Shown: positions 13,061 through 25,400 of the stretch, piece by piece | Position numbering within the stretch: position 1 is the first letter of the stretch | How the letters are laid out: every line of letters begins with the position of its first letter | Origin: Antedon mediterranea | Taxonomy: Eukaryota; Echinodermata; Crinoidea; Comatulida; Antedonidae | Assembly (NCBI RefSeq): GCF_964355755.1 | Contig: NC_092670.1 | Span: forward strand, 10,417,201 to 10,481,200 | DNA length: 64,000 nt | Direction of reading: 5' to 3' | Translations under genes and position numbers: made by a program | The notes under the pieces: model-generated | The model's input: only the letters and a program-made list of their open reading frames with translations | Told to the model about the DNA's origin: nothing | The model's database searches: none

Positions 13061-14807
13061 TTTTTTTTTACAAGTGTTGTACCCAGAAACGTTTTATAAC
13101 AATTTTATACAATGCAAAATAGAACAAAATACGTGATAATTGCAAATAAATATAATTTCATTTTCAATTTAATTTTATTTCCTCAATATAATAACATACA
13201 TACAGGATAATAAATGCAATGAAGTAATCATGTGGGGAGAGAGTCATAATAAGTCAGTCAGTAAGTTTGACCCACCACGAAATATAACATTAAATACGAA
13301 TACGAAAAAAAAAAAATATATATATACATAAACTAATAATAAATAAAAGAAAACAAAGCTACAATTTATGCATATTCTCTGTTATACTCATTACTTACTA
13401 AATGTTTACTGTTAACATGATATTGTTCTCATCCTTTAACATTAATATTAATATTTTTGTTCTTTAATGTTTACAAAACTTTTATTTCCAGCAGATTATC
13501 CTTTTTTTGCACTATAACTTCTTAAATTTTCATTTAACTTTTTTACTTTCTTCTCTTATGTGGATTCATTCCACTTTTTTTTAACTTATTTTCTTTAAAA
13601 AAACTATTTCCATATATCATTTTGTTTATACATACATTATCATTTAACCACATTGATTACATAGTTTCCTCTTTTTATACATAATTATTATCTATTACAC
13701 ATTTTCATTAACAAAGCTTATTTTTTCTTACATAGTTGTTTTTTTTCATCTACATGCATATTTATTTCATACAATTATAATACGTTTATGTTTACTAAAT
13801 CCATCCCATGGGTTTGTCCCATTTTATTTTTCTTTGGATTTATCTATGCAAACATATTTTCATTTAAACAATGCATATTCTCTGTTATACTAATTACTTA
13901 CTAACTTTTTACTGTTAACATTATATTTTCCTCATCCTTTAACATTGATTTTTTTGATCTTTAAATGTTTACAAAATTTATTTCCAACAGATTATCCTTT
14001 TTTGCATCTACAGTATAACCCATCAAAGTTTCATTTAACTTTTTTTTTCTTATGTGGGTTCATTCAATTTTTAATTATTCATGATCTAACGTTATTACAT
14101 AAGAAATTACTTCTGGTGCAGTCCATGGAAAGCATTTCTTCCACCTAATCTTCTCCTCCGATGACAACTTTAAAGGAGTAGGCCTACTCCGTCCGGTCCG
14201 AAACGCCTTGCCATAATCTATTGTTACAGGTATAAATAAATTTTACCATCAATCATGAAGCACGTACCACATTATTACCTGTAAGAGAAAAGACAATTGG
14301 GAAAATGAGAAAATAATTGTAAAATAATCACTGAATTGTGTATGGTATAATTGAATTTAATGTATGATAATGAAAAATTAGTGGCTTAATTAAAAAAAAT
14401 TACGCATAGGCCTATAACAGATTCTTATTATTGATATCATTATGGACATAATCCTGAGTTGTGGAAATTAGGATATTTTATACGAATATATATTAGGCCT
14501 ACTGATATACTGTAAATAAGACCTCTTTAGTCCTACTTCACACGTTTACGTAGATCTATCTGATAAGAATTTGTTAATTATTTTATTTTTATCGGCACGT
14601 TGATTTCTACCTACCATGCAAACGCATGCAGCAAGTCAGATTTTCCTCCACAATGAATCTTCCGAGAAAGATCTTTTATTTATTTTCGATGCGCTTCCAT
14701 TCAATTTTAAAATCGCTTTGATGCCTGCCGCCTCAATCCATCAAGAGGAATGGCGGGGGATATTTGAACTCCGTGGTATATCTGGCTTAGGCCTAACCCT
14801 TTTGCGA
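13061..14807. repeat. AT-rich region with a direct repeat
   Basis: A block of roughly 190 bp starting ATGCATATTCTCTGTTATAC at about 13368 recurs near 13871 in the same orientation. A perfect 16-bp palindrome GGAGTAGGCCTACTCC lies at about 14174-14189. No gene recognised. Confidence 0.6.
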
Positions 14808-15041
14808 TTAATTCTTTCTAATAGTTCTGTTGTAGGCTACATTTTCTTCCACGGGCTCGTCGTTTATATTATCAAGTAGACGGTCATTGATGACCGAGTC
14901 TACGCATTTATCTCGTATAAAATCGCGTAGAGTTATCAAATTTAAATTGTGTTTATTTGTATCAATTATGTATGTTTGTTGCTGCTGTACATTGTCTACA
15001 AGATGTCCACCTAACCAGCCAACAACAGGGGAATAAAACAT
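14808..15041 (-). other. Unassigned 77-codon frame, possible transposon-protein fragment
   Basis: A hydrophilic frame with protein-like composition (GWLGGHLVDN, LRDFIRDKCVDS, then RLLDNINDEPVEEN). I cannot assign it to a family. Its position inside the interval bracketed by the 32-bp inverted repeats makes a transposase or accessory-protein fragment possible. No splice sites or start context were established. Confidence 0.25.
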
Positions 15042-15656
15042 GAAACACTAATATGCTTTCGTGATACATTTATAGCACTGTTCGGAAGTACTCATGATTG
15101 ACTATCAATCCATTTTGTTCCCAAAAATGTGAAAGATATATACTTTCCCATTAAATTTAATAAATTGAATATCACACGGCCATCCCAATTCCCTAACAAA
15201 ACTATTGTTCATGTTTAAAAGTATTTATTTAATGTGTCTGTAGTTCTAGTTAAATTGCTTTGCATAAAGCAGCATTGAGAAATATTTAGATTATTATTAT
15301 AAACAACCACTAAAGTATTTATTCCTGTACAAGGTCAGAAATCAAATTTCCCACAAACTATTTTATAAAATCAGTGACCTATCTAATAGTAAATTGATTG
15401 GTTAATACCCAGTCAGTGAGGACCTGATTGACAAGCAGTGCCTGTTTGCTATTGGTCATTGGTAAGAGGAAGTTGAAAATGGACAGCAAGTTATTCTTAA
15501 CACTTGCAGTCTTAAATAAACACACTGGCATTTTTATTACACCACAGAGTATTATTCCTGTCAACTTATACCACAATTGACATGTTGAGGGGATAGGTCA
15601 TCCACTGATTCAGTGGATGCCAAGCGTAACGCTAAAGTAGCCTGGTCCGTGTAATG

Positions 15657-17092
15657 TCTTCCCCGTCAAAGTAATTTCCGGGTTTAAGATAAGTTCACCT
15701 TACAACAACCTGGTTTCAAATATTTTCTCTCTTTTAAACACAAGGGAGCAGTTAAAATAATAGATTTGACCCTAAAGGTGACTGGAAACAGGCACTTTCC
15801 ATCAATCAATACAGTGTCCCTTTGGAAGACGAAAAAAAAATCAGATAGTAGGAGAGCAGCTTAAGTTGGCCATTAGTCATAGCCATTTCAGTTTTTTGTT
15901 TATTTTAAAACATACCACGCGTGTGTGAAGGTACAGTAGTTAAATTATACTGCAAATTAATAAAGATCAAATTAAATATACTTCATAAAGAATCAGAATA
16001 TATTGTGGGGAATAGTATTATAAAATTACACAGGGAGATTTTGATGATAAGACATTTTCGAGTGAAATCCCGATAGCTGAGTTTTATTGAGGAAGCTTGC
16101 AGGAATAACTGTAGGCTATCTTCCTGTGTCCCGTTAGGACCGAGATGTCTGCCCATGTTGCAAGCCGTAATGTCTTCTTTCTTGGGCCCACTCTGTTACG
16201 GCAGTTTCAAAAGATGATTAAATTAAATAATGTATTAATAATTATTAGGATGGTATTCATTTGAATAAACGCCTCTCCAATAAAACATCACTTTGAATAA
16301 TAACCCCCCCCCCCCACATTTGTTATTCTTTTTTACCACTTTTCATATCTACTGTATTAGAGGATTTCATTTGATTATAAATGTTACCATATTATTAAAA
16401 CTAAAAAATTTAACATATATCCCTCGAATAAGCACCTCCCTCAAATGACCTCCGCCTCCCCAAAGGGCCCTACCAAACAATAAAAACTATACTTTAAAAT
16501 GTTATTAATCATCTAAAACATTGTGAAACAAAGTAGTTTAGTTTTACGAATGTCAAGCATTTTCAATAATGGTAACCGACAGAAAACGTATAAGGAGAAC
16601 ATTATCATTCCGAGAACCATCGTCTACACTTCCTAGTGTACAGAATGACATTCAGAAAGACCATCACACTGTGATTGTGTTTTGACAAATTGTAATCAAG
16701 AAATAAAATGGAAATCCAGAACAAGGGATTTTCGTGGATTGTGGGTCGATGATTAGTCCATCATAATTTTGTGTTTTATTTTGGGTTTCTCATAATTTTA
16801 AGCCAAATCATAATTTTGCCTAGTATGTATTGCCATAGTATTTATCTCCATTTTCATACACAAATTACATGGCAGCACTGAAATAAGTAATTAAATATTC
16901 CAATATTGAATTACCTTCACTCTTGGAATCTATTTTATTATATTTTATGGTGATGCTATTATATGACATCAAATGTAAACATTAAAGGAGTATTGTTCTT
17001 TATCGAATTACCTCTTTCAATCTTTATTACATTATATAGTATTATATGGTGACGCTATTAAATAACATGAATTTAAACATATTGTAACGTTT
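15657..17092. other. Intronic DNA with short repeats
   Basis: No exon recognised. It includes a C-run near 16305-16317 and two diverged tandem copies of a roughly 100-bp segment (16908 and 17004) that also resembles the sequence just before GTDC1 exon 7 (17805-17850). A short hairpin (CATCCACTGA, TTCAGTGGATG) lies near 15600. Confidence 0.5.
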
Positions 17093-17804
17093 TTCTTCCG
17101 CCTGTCTCTACTGTGTACTACGTACATTTCTCGGGTCCCTTTCTAGCCTGGTAGCAATCTCATTCGTTAGGCCTAGAGCCTGGCTAGCCTAGTTATTCAT
17201 TATAGAATTAAAAGGTGATATACTCGGCTTATTGGAAGGAGTATGCTCCTTCTAATAAACGGACCACCGGAAGAGTCCCACACCCTAGTTTATTTTATGG
17301 ACAGATAGGAAGTGTAATCTCGCTTGGCTAGCCTATCAGGTTCCCAGGTTCTCTCATTCCGTCTAGGTCTAACACTCACTAAGTAATTATTGCTAGATAA
17401 ATAAGGACTATGTGATTATGACAGGTAGCGTTAGGTTCGACGACAGTGATATTCCGTCGGCTTCACATACAATGTAAATAGATAGATAAATGAGGAAAGT
17501 TAGTAGATTATATTCTCATGAGCCTTTATGACTCTTTTATTTATAAACTTGCCAACTACAGTATTGATTAACAAAGATACAAGAACAACGGGATGGATGG
17601 TCCAAAGTAAATTTATGTCTCGCTCACTCAAAATCAAAACGAAGAGTGGTAGAGGTTTCTGGATAAGTTGTTTACCACAATTAAGCATGTAGTTAACTTA
17701 TATGCAGTAAAATAGCCAATCAGAACTTTTAGTCTTATTTGGCTTGCTACATTATAACAATAGGTAGAAAATAAAGGATTTGGGCTGTACCAATTTCCGT
17801 TACA
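17093..17804. mobile_element. Probable solo LTR
   Basis: The 712-bp interval starts TGTAACG and ends CGTTACA, the inverted TG..CA termini usual for LTR retrotransposon LTRs, and has an AATAAA near 17769 close to its right end. The flanks are ATAT and TTAT, a possible imperfect 4-bp target duplication. No internal retroviral-type genes are adjacent. It splits a duplicated intron segment 50 bp upstream of GTDC1 exon 7. Confidence 0.6.
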
Positions 17805-17854
17805 TTATAAAGGAGTATTGTCCTATACCGAATTACTCTTACAATCTCTTTTAG

Positions 17855-18030
17855 AAGACTGTTTATACAATACAGAACAACAGTTATTTAAACATCTACG
17901 ACGATTCTGCAGAACACCAAATATTGTACGTAACTATGACAGAAGTACACTGAATGAAATCACGGCAAAATGTAGCTGGACATCTCTCAAGCAACAATAT
18001 CTAACACTGCTTTCAAGTCAAGAATCATAA
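17855..18030 (+). CDS. GTDC1: GTDC1 homologue, last coding exon
   Basis: Seen: an acceptor (CTTTTAG ending 17854) followed by two bases completing the split codon left by the exon ending at 6819, then DCLYNTEQQLFKHLRRFCRT and on to a TAA stop at 18030. The C-terminal helix pattern (LYNT, KHLRRFC, SWTSLKQQYLTLL) is that of GTDC1-type glycosyltransferases. Joined in phase with the penultimate exon at 6746 and the five exons at 45840-52889, the product would be 408 residues, close to but shorter than the vertebrate protein. The intron from exon 6 is about 11 kb and holds the foldback transposon, the satellite and the solo LTR. Confidence 0.85.
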
Positions 18031-18149
18031 TGGTGTATCACAATTTTCAAGATGCATAATTGCCGTGAATGGTAAATTATTAACTTATATACTACTTTTC
18101 AATTGGTATGTACTTTTATTATACTAGCAATTATACCTGTCTCAGTACA

Positions 18150-18304
18150 ATTCCAACTAATTTGATATGTCTCATAACCCGGAGGCCAGTATCTCCCTGT
18201 ATTCACCAACCTCCAACCCTTTTCAATCACATCCCTCACTTAGGGTTTAAAAAAAAAAAAATCCTTCCCAGTACAATTTTTAATTTGGGGGAAAAACAAC
18301 TTTA
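18150..18304. repeat. Degenerate unit of a repeat also present at 19560-20150
   Basis: Phrases such as GCCAGTATCTCC, CCAACCC and CAGTACAATTTT recur at intervals of about 200 bp on both sides of the LINE fragment. The LINE therefore appears to have inserted into a degenerate tandem repeat. Confidence 0.45.
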
Positions 18305-19345
18305 GCTTCATAATTGACTTCATGGATATATAATTTCTTAACAAAAAGGTTCCAGTATGTTAAACTAAACGGTATTTTATCTGATAAAAGAACTGTTAGC
18401 ATTGGCACGCCACAAGGGTCTGTTATCTCCCCAATGTTGTTTTCACTGTTCACCAGCAGTTTCAGAGCCAATTCAAATGAATGTTGTATAGTAAAATATG
18501 CAGATGACACAGTCATCACTGGATACATTACTGGCAATGATGAAACAAGCTATAGACAACTAGGATGTGATTTTTATCACTGGTGCTGCAATAACAACCT
18601 GAAACTAAACATAAAGAAAACAAAAGAAATGCAAATTGATTTTAGGAAAATTAAAGAACCCTTAGAACCTCTGATTATAAATGAAAATGAGATTGAAGTA
18701 GTAAATGAGTACAAATATCTGGGTTGTATAATTGACAATAAGCTAAATTGGATAAATAATGTAAATAAAGCCACATGCAAAGCCAACCAAAGGATGTTTA
18801 TTTTAAGAAAAATGAAGTACCTACAAATTGACAAAACTATACTTAAATTGTTTTATAACTCTGTAATTCTCAGTGTAATACTTTTTTGTAATGTTTGTTT
18901 TTATGGTAATACAATGCAAAAAGATAAAATTAAACTTAATCGAATAGGAAATAGAGCAATTAGACTAGTAGGAGAGCACTTACCTGATGTTGAATCCTTG
19001 TATAAAGAAAATGTGTTAAAAAAAGTAAAAAGTATCATTGATGATGAAACACATCCTCTTCACAAACAATTTGCTCTCATGAATTCTGGCATAAGACTAC
19101 GTGCACTTAATACCAAAACAAAACGGTTTAGGTGCTCGTTTGTACCTAATGCTATACACTTATATAACTCCAGAGTACAAAGGTAAAATGTAACCGATAA
19201 TTTTTATCTAATTTTAACAATGTTTAGCCTCTTAACTTTTTGTGTGTGTTCTTGTAAATTGTATTTTATATTTTTGTATTTTGCCAGTTTTCAAATCACA
19301 TTTCTGTTTTTTAAATGGACAATAAAGTATATATGACTATGACTA
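18305..19345 (+). mobile_element. 5'-truncated non-LTR retrotransposon (RT C-terminal half)
   Basis: A frame from 18314 to 19186 begins in mid-RT (TSWIYNFLTKRFQYVKLNG) and has IGTPQGSVISPMLF, the catalytic box YADD, and a C-terminal maturase-like region typical of LINE ORF2. The frame is open to its end, followed by a short 3' UTR ending AATAAAGTATATATGACTAT near 19340. The 5' truncation is normal for retrotransposed LINEs. It lies 280 bp downstream of the GTDC1 stop, in the same orientation, and its AATAAA could serve the gene. Confidence 0.85.
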
Positions 19346-20180
19346 ATGAGAGGCCAAGAGGATGATGCACAACTATGATAGGCCTATGGTTTAGATACTT
19401 TGCAAACTGTGTAAATGAATAGGTGTCGTATTGGCTAATGATTAAAATATCAATACAGCTACATATGATACAGCTGAAATACCTCTGCCCAAGGCTTCTT
19501 TCTCCTCTCCCTATCCCAGCCACAATCAACAAACCCTAACTCCTAGAACAGTTCAATCCCAATCATGTTGTCTTTCATTAGCCCCAAAACGCCAGTATCT
19601 CCGCCCCACTAGGTTTGAGACGTTTCTAGTATCAATTATATTGAGCCATACAGTATATCACTCCCAACCCATAACCCCTCAGTGGCAGTTTTAAAATATA
19701 GTTTAAAACATTTCCAGTAGAGTTTCAGCCATGTTGATAGGCCTACGACCCACCCCAAACTCCCACACCAAACTCCCAACCCCTTTCCCAGAGATACTTA
19801 AAATTCAATTCAAATTGATAGCCTACTACCCTTAGCCCAAGCAAAAATCCCCACCATTCCTTTTACCGCAACTCCCCCCTCCCCCTTCTGACTTTGGGAA
19901 TTTGTTAAATGTAGTTTAAAACCTTCACAGTACAATTGCAGTCATTTTGATACCCATATGTATGGTTACGTGCAGAAACAGAAATTTGTATAACGAACAG
20001 AAAAACACAAAAAGTGGAAAAAAGGTTGGGAATTTTGACCCATAACTTGTATTCAAGATGGCGGATGATGTTCAAATATAGTCTAGAACCTTTCCTGTAC
20101 CATTATGGTCATTTTGATACCCCATATGTGTACAGTAACAAAACAAAGTACAAGCAGATTCATAAGTTAAATTCATACAA
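19346..20180. repeat. Degenerate tandem repeats, about 200-bp period
   Basis: Segments resembling TTTAAAACATTTCCAGTAGA, TTTAAAACCTTCACAGTACA and TCTAGAACCTTTCCTGTACC recur near 19700, 19915 and 20080, each followed by a CAT-TTTGATA motif. No gene recognised. Confidence 0.5.
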
Positions 20181-20903
20181 AAAGAATTGATCAAAGTTTT
20201 GTTTTTTGCTGAAAGTGATTTTTTGACGTTAATAAATTCAAAGTTGAATTTTGTAGTAGTTTATTTGCTCTTTAATGTTTAATACTTTCACTTTACCTTG
20301 GAAAATACATTAGCATTCATCTTGTGTTTCTTTATGTTACTAATTTCCTTGATCATAACCAATATAATAAGATATATAATATACATTCATTGTAAGTTTT
20401 TATTTAATTTTTAATCATTTCAAAATAAGATTCAATTTAAAAACTTCAGCAAATATCCATTGAAAATACTCCTAAAATTAGATTAAAAATTACCAATTAT
20501 TATTAATTAAAATATAGGAAATACTGATTTATGATTAGATATCAATTTGATTTTATTAATTAAAAACAATAATAATAATGTTACTATTGTATTAGCATAG
20601 TTTTAAATAATACAATTAATATCGTTTTTACAGAATGACTTATTATGATTATTTGGTATAATATTTAAAAATGATTAATAATAAAACATTAATTGTTACT
20701 ATTATATAATTTAAAATACAAAATGAAAAATTCCGTTTAATAAATTTTAAACAAATCACAGTTGATATGGCAATATATTTGATTAATATGTTATAACATT
20801 TGAATTATTATAATAAAACAATTATTCAATGATAAAGCAAAATGATAATTTAAAAGAAACAAAGAAGAATCTAAATTATTAAATAATTACAGATTCTGAT
20901 TTG

Positions 20904-21298
20904 TTATGGTGGTCTTATAACCATCATCACTGTTGTCTTAAAAGATCAAAATAGTGATCTCAGTTGATGCCATTGTAATGAGCTGTACCTGCTGTCAGAC
21001 AAGCCCATTCAGGTATGAATCATGAACATTCTCTTATGGGGCTCTTTTAACCATCATCACTGTTGTCTTAAAAGATCAAAATAGCGATCCCAGTTGATGC
21101 CATTGTAATCAGCTGTACCTGGTGTAAGATAAAGCCCATTCAGGTATGAATCATGAACATTCTCTTATGGGGCTCTTTTAACCACCATCATCACTGTTGT
21201 CTTAAAAGATCAAAATAGCGATCCCAGTTGATGCCATTGTAATCAGCTGTACCTGGTGTAAGACAAAGCCCATTCAGGTTTGAATCATGAACATTCTT
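20904..21298 (-). pseudogene. Three tandem truncated copies of the fibrinogen terminal exon
   Basis: Three copies with stop-equivalent positions at 20904, 21034 and 21165 (periods of 130, 131 and 134 bp) each reproduce roughly the 3' half of the intact exon at 21299: the NLNG, LTPGT and MMVKRA coding blocks are recognisable on the minus strand. Each lacks the exon's 5' half and splice acceptor. In the copy I translated, the last block is out of frame with the rest, giving a premature TGA. They look like unequal-duplication debris, although use as alternative 3' UTR sequence is possible. Confidence 0.75.
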
Positions 21299-21564
21299 TT
21301 ATGACGCTCTTTTAACCATCATCACTGTCTTCTTGAGACTGTGGTACCTACTATGGAAATTCCACCAGCTGGTGCCTGTCAAACCCTCTGTACCTGGTGT
21401 AAGGTAAAGCCCATTCAGGTTTGAATGATGACAACTATTGTACCACCAAGCACCTTTGTTATACTCAGCACAGTTAGAACCGATCCCGCTACCGCTTCTC
21501 TTATCATTGTCTCTATCATACGTTGAAAATTGTTGACCATTGTGGCGTGATGTCAAAGAATCAC
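21299..21564 (-). CDS. Terminal exon of a fibrinogen-related (FReD) protein
   Basis: Seen: an acceptor (TTTGTTTAG) at the right edge, then GDSLTSRHNGQQFSTYDRDND, an acidic calcium-site loop, CAEYNKGAWWYNSCHHSNLN, GLYLTPG and a C-terminal MMVKRAS before a TAA at 21299. These are the hallmark C-terminal blocks of fibrinogen-like domains: calcium site, the Cys pair around GAWWY, and the NLNGLY strand. The family is secreted and binds acetylated or other sugars in many innate-immune lectins. Compared with the copy at 62338 it has a five-residue insertion (RSGSGIGSN region). Upstream exons were not convincingly found; one weak candidate ends at 23572. It may be an isolated 3' exon. Confidence 0.8.
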
Positions 21565-24500
21565 CTAAACAAACAAAATTTTAAATCATCTTTAGTTTAC
21601 TTCATACATCTTTAAATTAAAATTCATTTTTAAATATTTGTTTTTCTTTCTATTACAAATAAAATAAAAGATATTTGATATAAAAGGGAAAATAAACACA
21701 AATTTATAAATAGTATTAATTTTGTTTTTAATCTTTTGTTATTAACTATTCTTATATATCATATATTCTTTATTTTATTTTTGTTTTGTCAGAGTTATTA
21801 TACTTTAAAAGCAATGCATTTTAATAATGAAGAAAGCCAAAGTTATATGATACTGTACTAGAGTATATACACACACTATGATTTTCACTCTGGGTACCCG
21901 AGTCTAGGACTTGCTCATTTTCTCCTCCTCCATCTGGACACTATTGAGTAAAAAGTGCGATTTATAAAGTACTACTCCTCCCTTATTCGTTGTAGTATTG
22001 AGCTGGGATTTGGCATGAATATACAAAGCCATAGAGCCGGATTTTGAATATCATTGGCTCCTTGTTTAGGGACCACTGACTATAAATCCTATTGAATTAG
22101 AACAGGTAATGAATGCGTTGAACGTTGCAACATTTAGTAAGGAATTTAATCGTTATTTTTATCCATATGTTTTTTTTAAATAACAAAAAATATAATATAA
22201 TGTACCACACAGTGATATATTTTCGACTAGTTAGCCGTTAATAGTGAGTTTTGACAAAAAGTTTTGCCGCGTTGATTGGTGGGCTAGGCCAGGCCGAGCT
22301 AATCGTAGTCGCTACTTTATTGTTGATTTTCTCAAAATGAAGATTTCCTAAGCTATAAATAGTGACTCGTATGTTTTCATTAATGTGTTAGTTTTTTTTT
22401 AACTATTTATACAAATTTATATATTATTTTTATCAATTATTGCAATAGTATTATTGATTTCTTTTTATGAATAAATATACATGAAGTGATTTAATAAACC
22501 AATTTTAATAAACAACGCCTCATTTTAAAGCTTATTAAACATAGTTTATAAATATATAAACATCTTAAAATTTGTTTACACTACGCCGATTTTGTGATGC
22601 CATGCTTCAATTCTGTAGTTACTGGTAGTAATTATATTTTGTTCACTCTACGAACCTGTTTGTGCAATTATTTAGAATGCTTGTTTGGATATTAATCATA
22701 CATATACTGTTGCAGCACTGACTGCCTCATAAATGCCTACTACATTAAAATAAACTAAAATCAGTAAATGTAGTAACTGCAGTAAATGCAGTTTAATAAT
22801 GTTAACATGATCTATTGATAGGATAAGTTGTTGTACTGCGAGTGCATTTGCACATTTAAATATAGTTAGATTCGTTTCAGGCCTGTAAGAAGGAATTGCG
22901 AAGTGGGAGGGCCATACAAAAAATGTACTTCATAGACAGTTTACAGAGTACTTTGCATTCAAGGTGATCACCTTTGGGCTTTACATTATATTTGAGACGC
23001 GACATCAATTGATAATCAAAAAGTATCGAATGATTATTATTTGTTGTTTAAACTTTTAAATGTTGTGGTCTAATTATGACATAACTAGTGAAATTATGGG
23101 GCTATTTCACAAAGGCTTAGAATTATTTTTTCATGAGGTTCACGTCAATACCATTATTAGAATTGTTTTGTTCTACTTTTCAGATGTTTAGAAGCTTTTC
23201 TTTTAATGTTTGTCTTATTTCTTTAAGCTAAATTTGATGGAAAGACATCCTCAAATTATGCTAGAACGCTGCTGTGTCTTGTGACTTTAGCCCTGACTTT
23301 AGACCCTGACGCCACCGCTGCTTAGGTACAGTACATGTCTGAAGTTCTTTCCCAGCAGTCAATTTCCTTATCATTTAGCTGTGTTTAATCAGTCATAATT
23401 CTAACATTATTTTTATTATCCTTTAAATGTGATAAATGCAAATGAAACCCTATATGTGTCCATAGATTATTTTCACTGCAAAGTACTAAGTGTGTATAAG
23501 GCCTTAAAAAAGGTTAATTCTTTGTATACTTAATGTGTTTTTAAATGTAAATATAGATTGAATATACTAACCTGCAGTTCCATTGGCAGGCTGAAGGCGC
23601 TTGACCTTTGACAAGATCGGCTAAATTGTTAATATATTAACTTTACAATACTTAGTGTTGTGTATTCTGGTACAGCCGCTCCATAATCTGCTTTTCTTCC
23701 TTATATCTATATTTTTAAATTTATACTAACAAATATCTTTTTATTAATATAATAATAATAATAATATATCAAAAATTTATTAAATAATATTTATCGCATA
23801 ATATGCAATCTACGATAATTTAATTAATTGATATAACACATTTATTAAATACATAACATCATTTGAATAAAAAGAACAAATCACATATCTACACATAATC
23901 ATAACATCGTATACTCTATCTCTAACAATTTATTCAATCTTCTATCGACTAAAGCCAAAGTATAGTCGTTATCTCGGGACCGTTCTATGGCCACCACCAG
24001 GTAGGCTTACTTCATCAAGGCTTCTATGAATGGATGATGAGTTGGGAGCAGGAACGCTAGTAGACCAAACCCAGTACCGTTTTGATTACGATCAATCGGG
24101 AAATTACCTCACGATGGTTTTCTACCTCGAGCAGTTATTGGCTATATGGCAGTATTCAAGTAATTAAAGTGTTAAATAGCATTTAATCCAATTTACATTT
24201 AGGTAAACTTAGGGTTCAAAGTATCATACAATAAGAAGATCATTACGAATGTTACGAGGTATTTTAAAAATTTATATTATATAAAATAAAAAAAAATTTA
24301 ATTTCAAATATTATCATTATTATTACTTACTGGTTTTAGTAGAGTTCTTTCAAGTTCTGTCTGAATGTTTGTCTTTTCTTTAATTTAAATGTACAATTAC
24401 TGTATACAATGAAGTATAATGATCTCTATTGTTATTTAGGATCTGGATAAAAATAATTATGTTATTATCTAAGTGCTATTAATTTTATGATGCCGTTCGA

Positions 24501-24600
24501 TTGTGTTGATTATTATATTACTAAAAATATTACTCTAATTGAGCTCGGGTGAGGTCTCTATTCCTATCATTACATCTGCAGCTTTATCAGTATTATGAAA
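21565..24600. other. AT-rich non-coding DNA
   Basis: No clear exon. A possible short minus-strand exon ending at 23572 is discussed as a finding. The stretch near 23640-23680 resembles 53205-53235, so part is dispersed repeat. Confidence 0.4.
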
Positions 24601-25400
24601 ACCATTTTTGCCGGCATCCAGTTCTTTTACTAAATGTAGTACTTGGGCCGGTATTATTTCTTGCTCTCATTAATGCCGGCCCGATTGAAGATTCAAATAA
24701 TATGTCGACCCACTCTTGGTGAAGTTGTTCCCAGAAACTCTTTACCTATTACGTAGTCCCTTCTGGAAAATTTGAATGAATGGTGTTTGCTTATTTAAAA
24801 ATGGCAAAAGATATACCAAATCCTTTAAAAATTATAGACAAATTTCCTTCCTCTACTAAATTATGCATTCCCAACTTTATGATTATTTGACAGCTAAGTT
24901 AAATATTCTGAATTAATATCATCAATATGATTTGCAAAGGTCACTCAACTGCTCATGCTGTCTTCTTAATAATAATACTTCTATTGAACATAGAGCAATA
25001 TTAGCGTGAAAGCTCATCTATATTGGTGTATATATCAAATAATTATTTGATAGAGAAATTTGTTTGATGTAATTAATTTAACCATTCTATTTTAAATAAG
25101 AAAATGCAAAAATTATGTTATTAAAGGCACTCCTTTAAGCATTTGCTTCTTGAGTTAGTTGGATGGCAGAAACAATTTGTCTCTATCCAATCATTTAAAT
25201 CATCGACCGAGGATATCACTTGTGGGTGTCTCCTCCCCCCAATTTTATTTTTACGTTAATGACCTGACTAATGTCAGTGAGAAGTTTAAGTGATACACTT
25301 CGCCGACGATACTACTATTTTATTTATCTTCTAATGTTGACATTTTATTTAATACTTTTAATTATGAATTGTCTAAATTTAATGACTGGTTTCTTTAAAT
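24600..25400 (+). mobile_element. Highly decayed LINE reverse-transcriptase relic
   Basis: Broken plus-strand frames still show LINE RT landmarks: LYDYLTAKLNIL, a VNDLTNVS-like block, and CACTTCGCCGACGATACTAC at about 25297, which reads HFADDTT, the catalytic aspartates. Many stops and frameshifts. An old insertion; limits approximate. Confidence 0.6.

Larger units (their letters stand above)
9835..15656. mobile_element. Candidate large element bracketed by 32-bp inverted repeats and containing the 19-bp satellite
   Basis: A sequence beginning CATTACGCGGACCAGGCTAC at 9835-9866 recurs in inverse complement at 15625-15656 with two differences in 32 bp. The interval holds the satellite, a repeated segment and an unassigned minus-strand frame (14808-15041). 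No clear target duplication could be read outside the arms, so a transposon is an inference; two separate copies of a short repeat would look the same. Confidence 0.4.
20200..21600 (-). repeat. Segmental duplication, copy A (FReD 3' region)
   Basis: From GCTGAAAGTGATTTTTTG through the fibrinogen exon, this segment is collinear with about 60880-62620, sharing blocks such as CTTTACCTTGGAAAATACAT and GATTTATGATTAGATATCAA. Copy A additionally has three truncated exon copies. Confidence 0.8.

Noticed and set aside
10563-13136. Long open frames on both strands, up to about 380 codons
   Set aside because: They are translations of the stop-free 19-bp satellite read in all registers; no start context, splice sites or domain.
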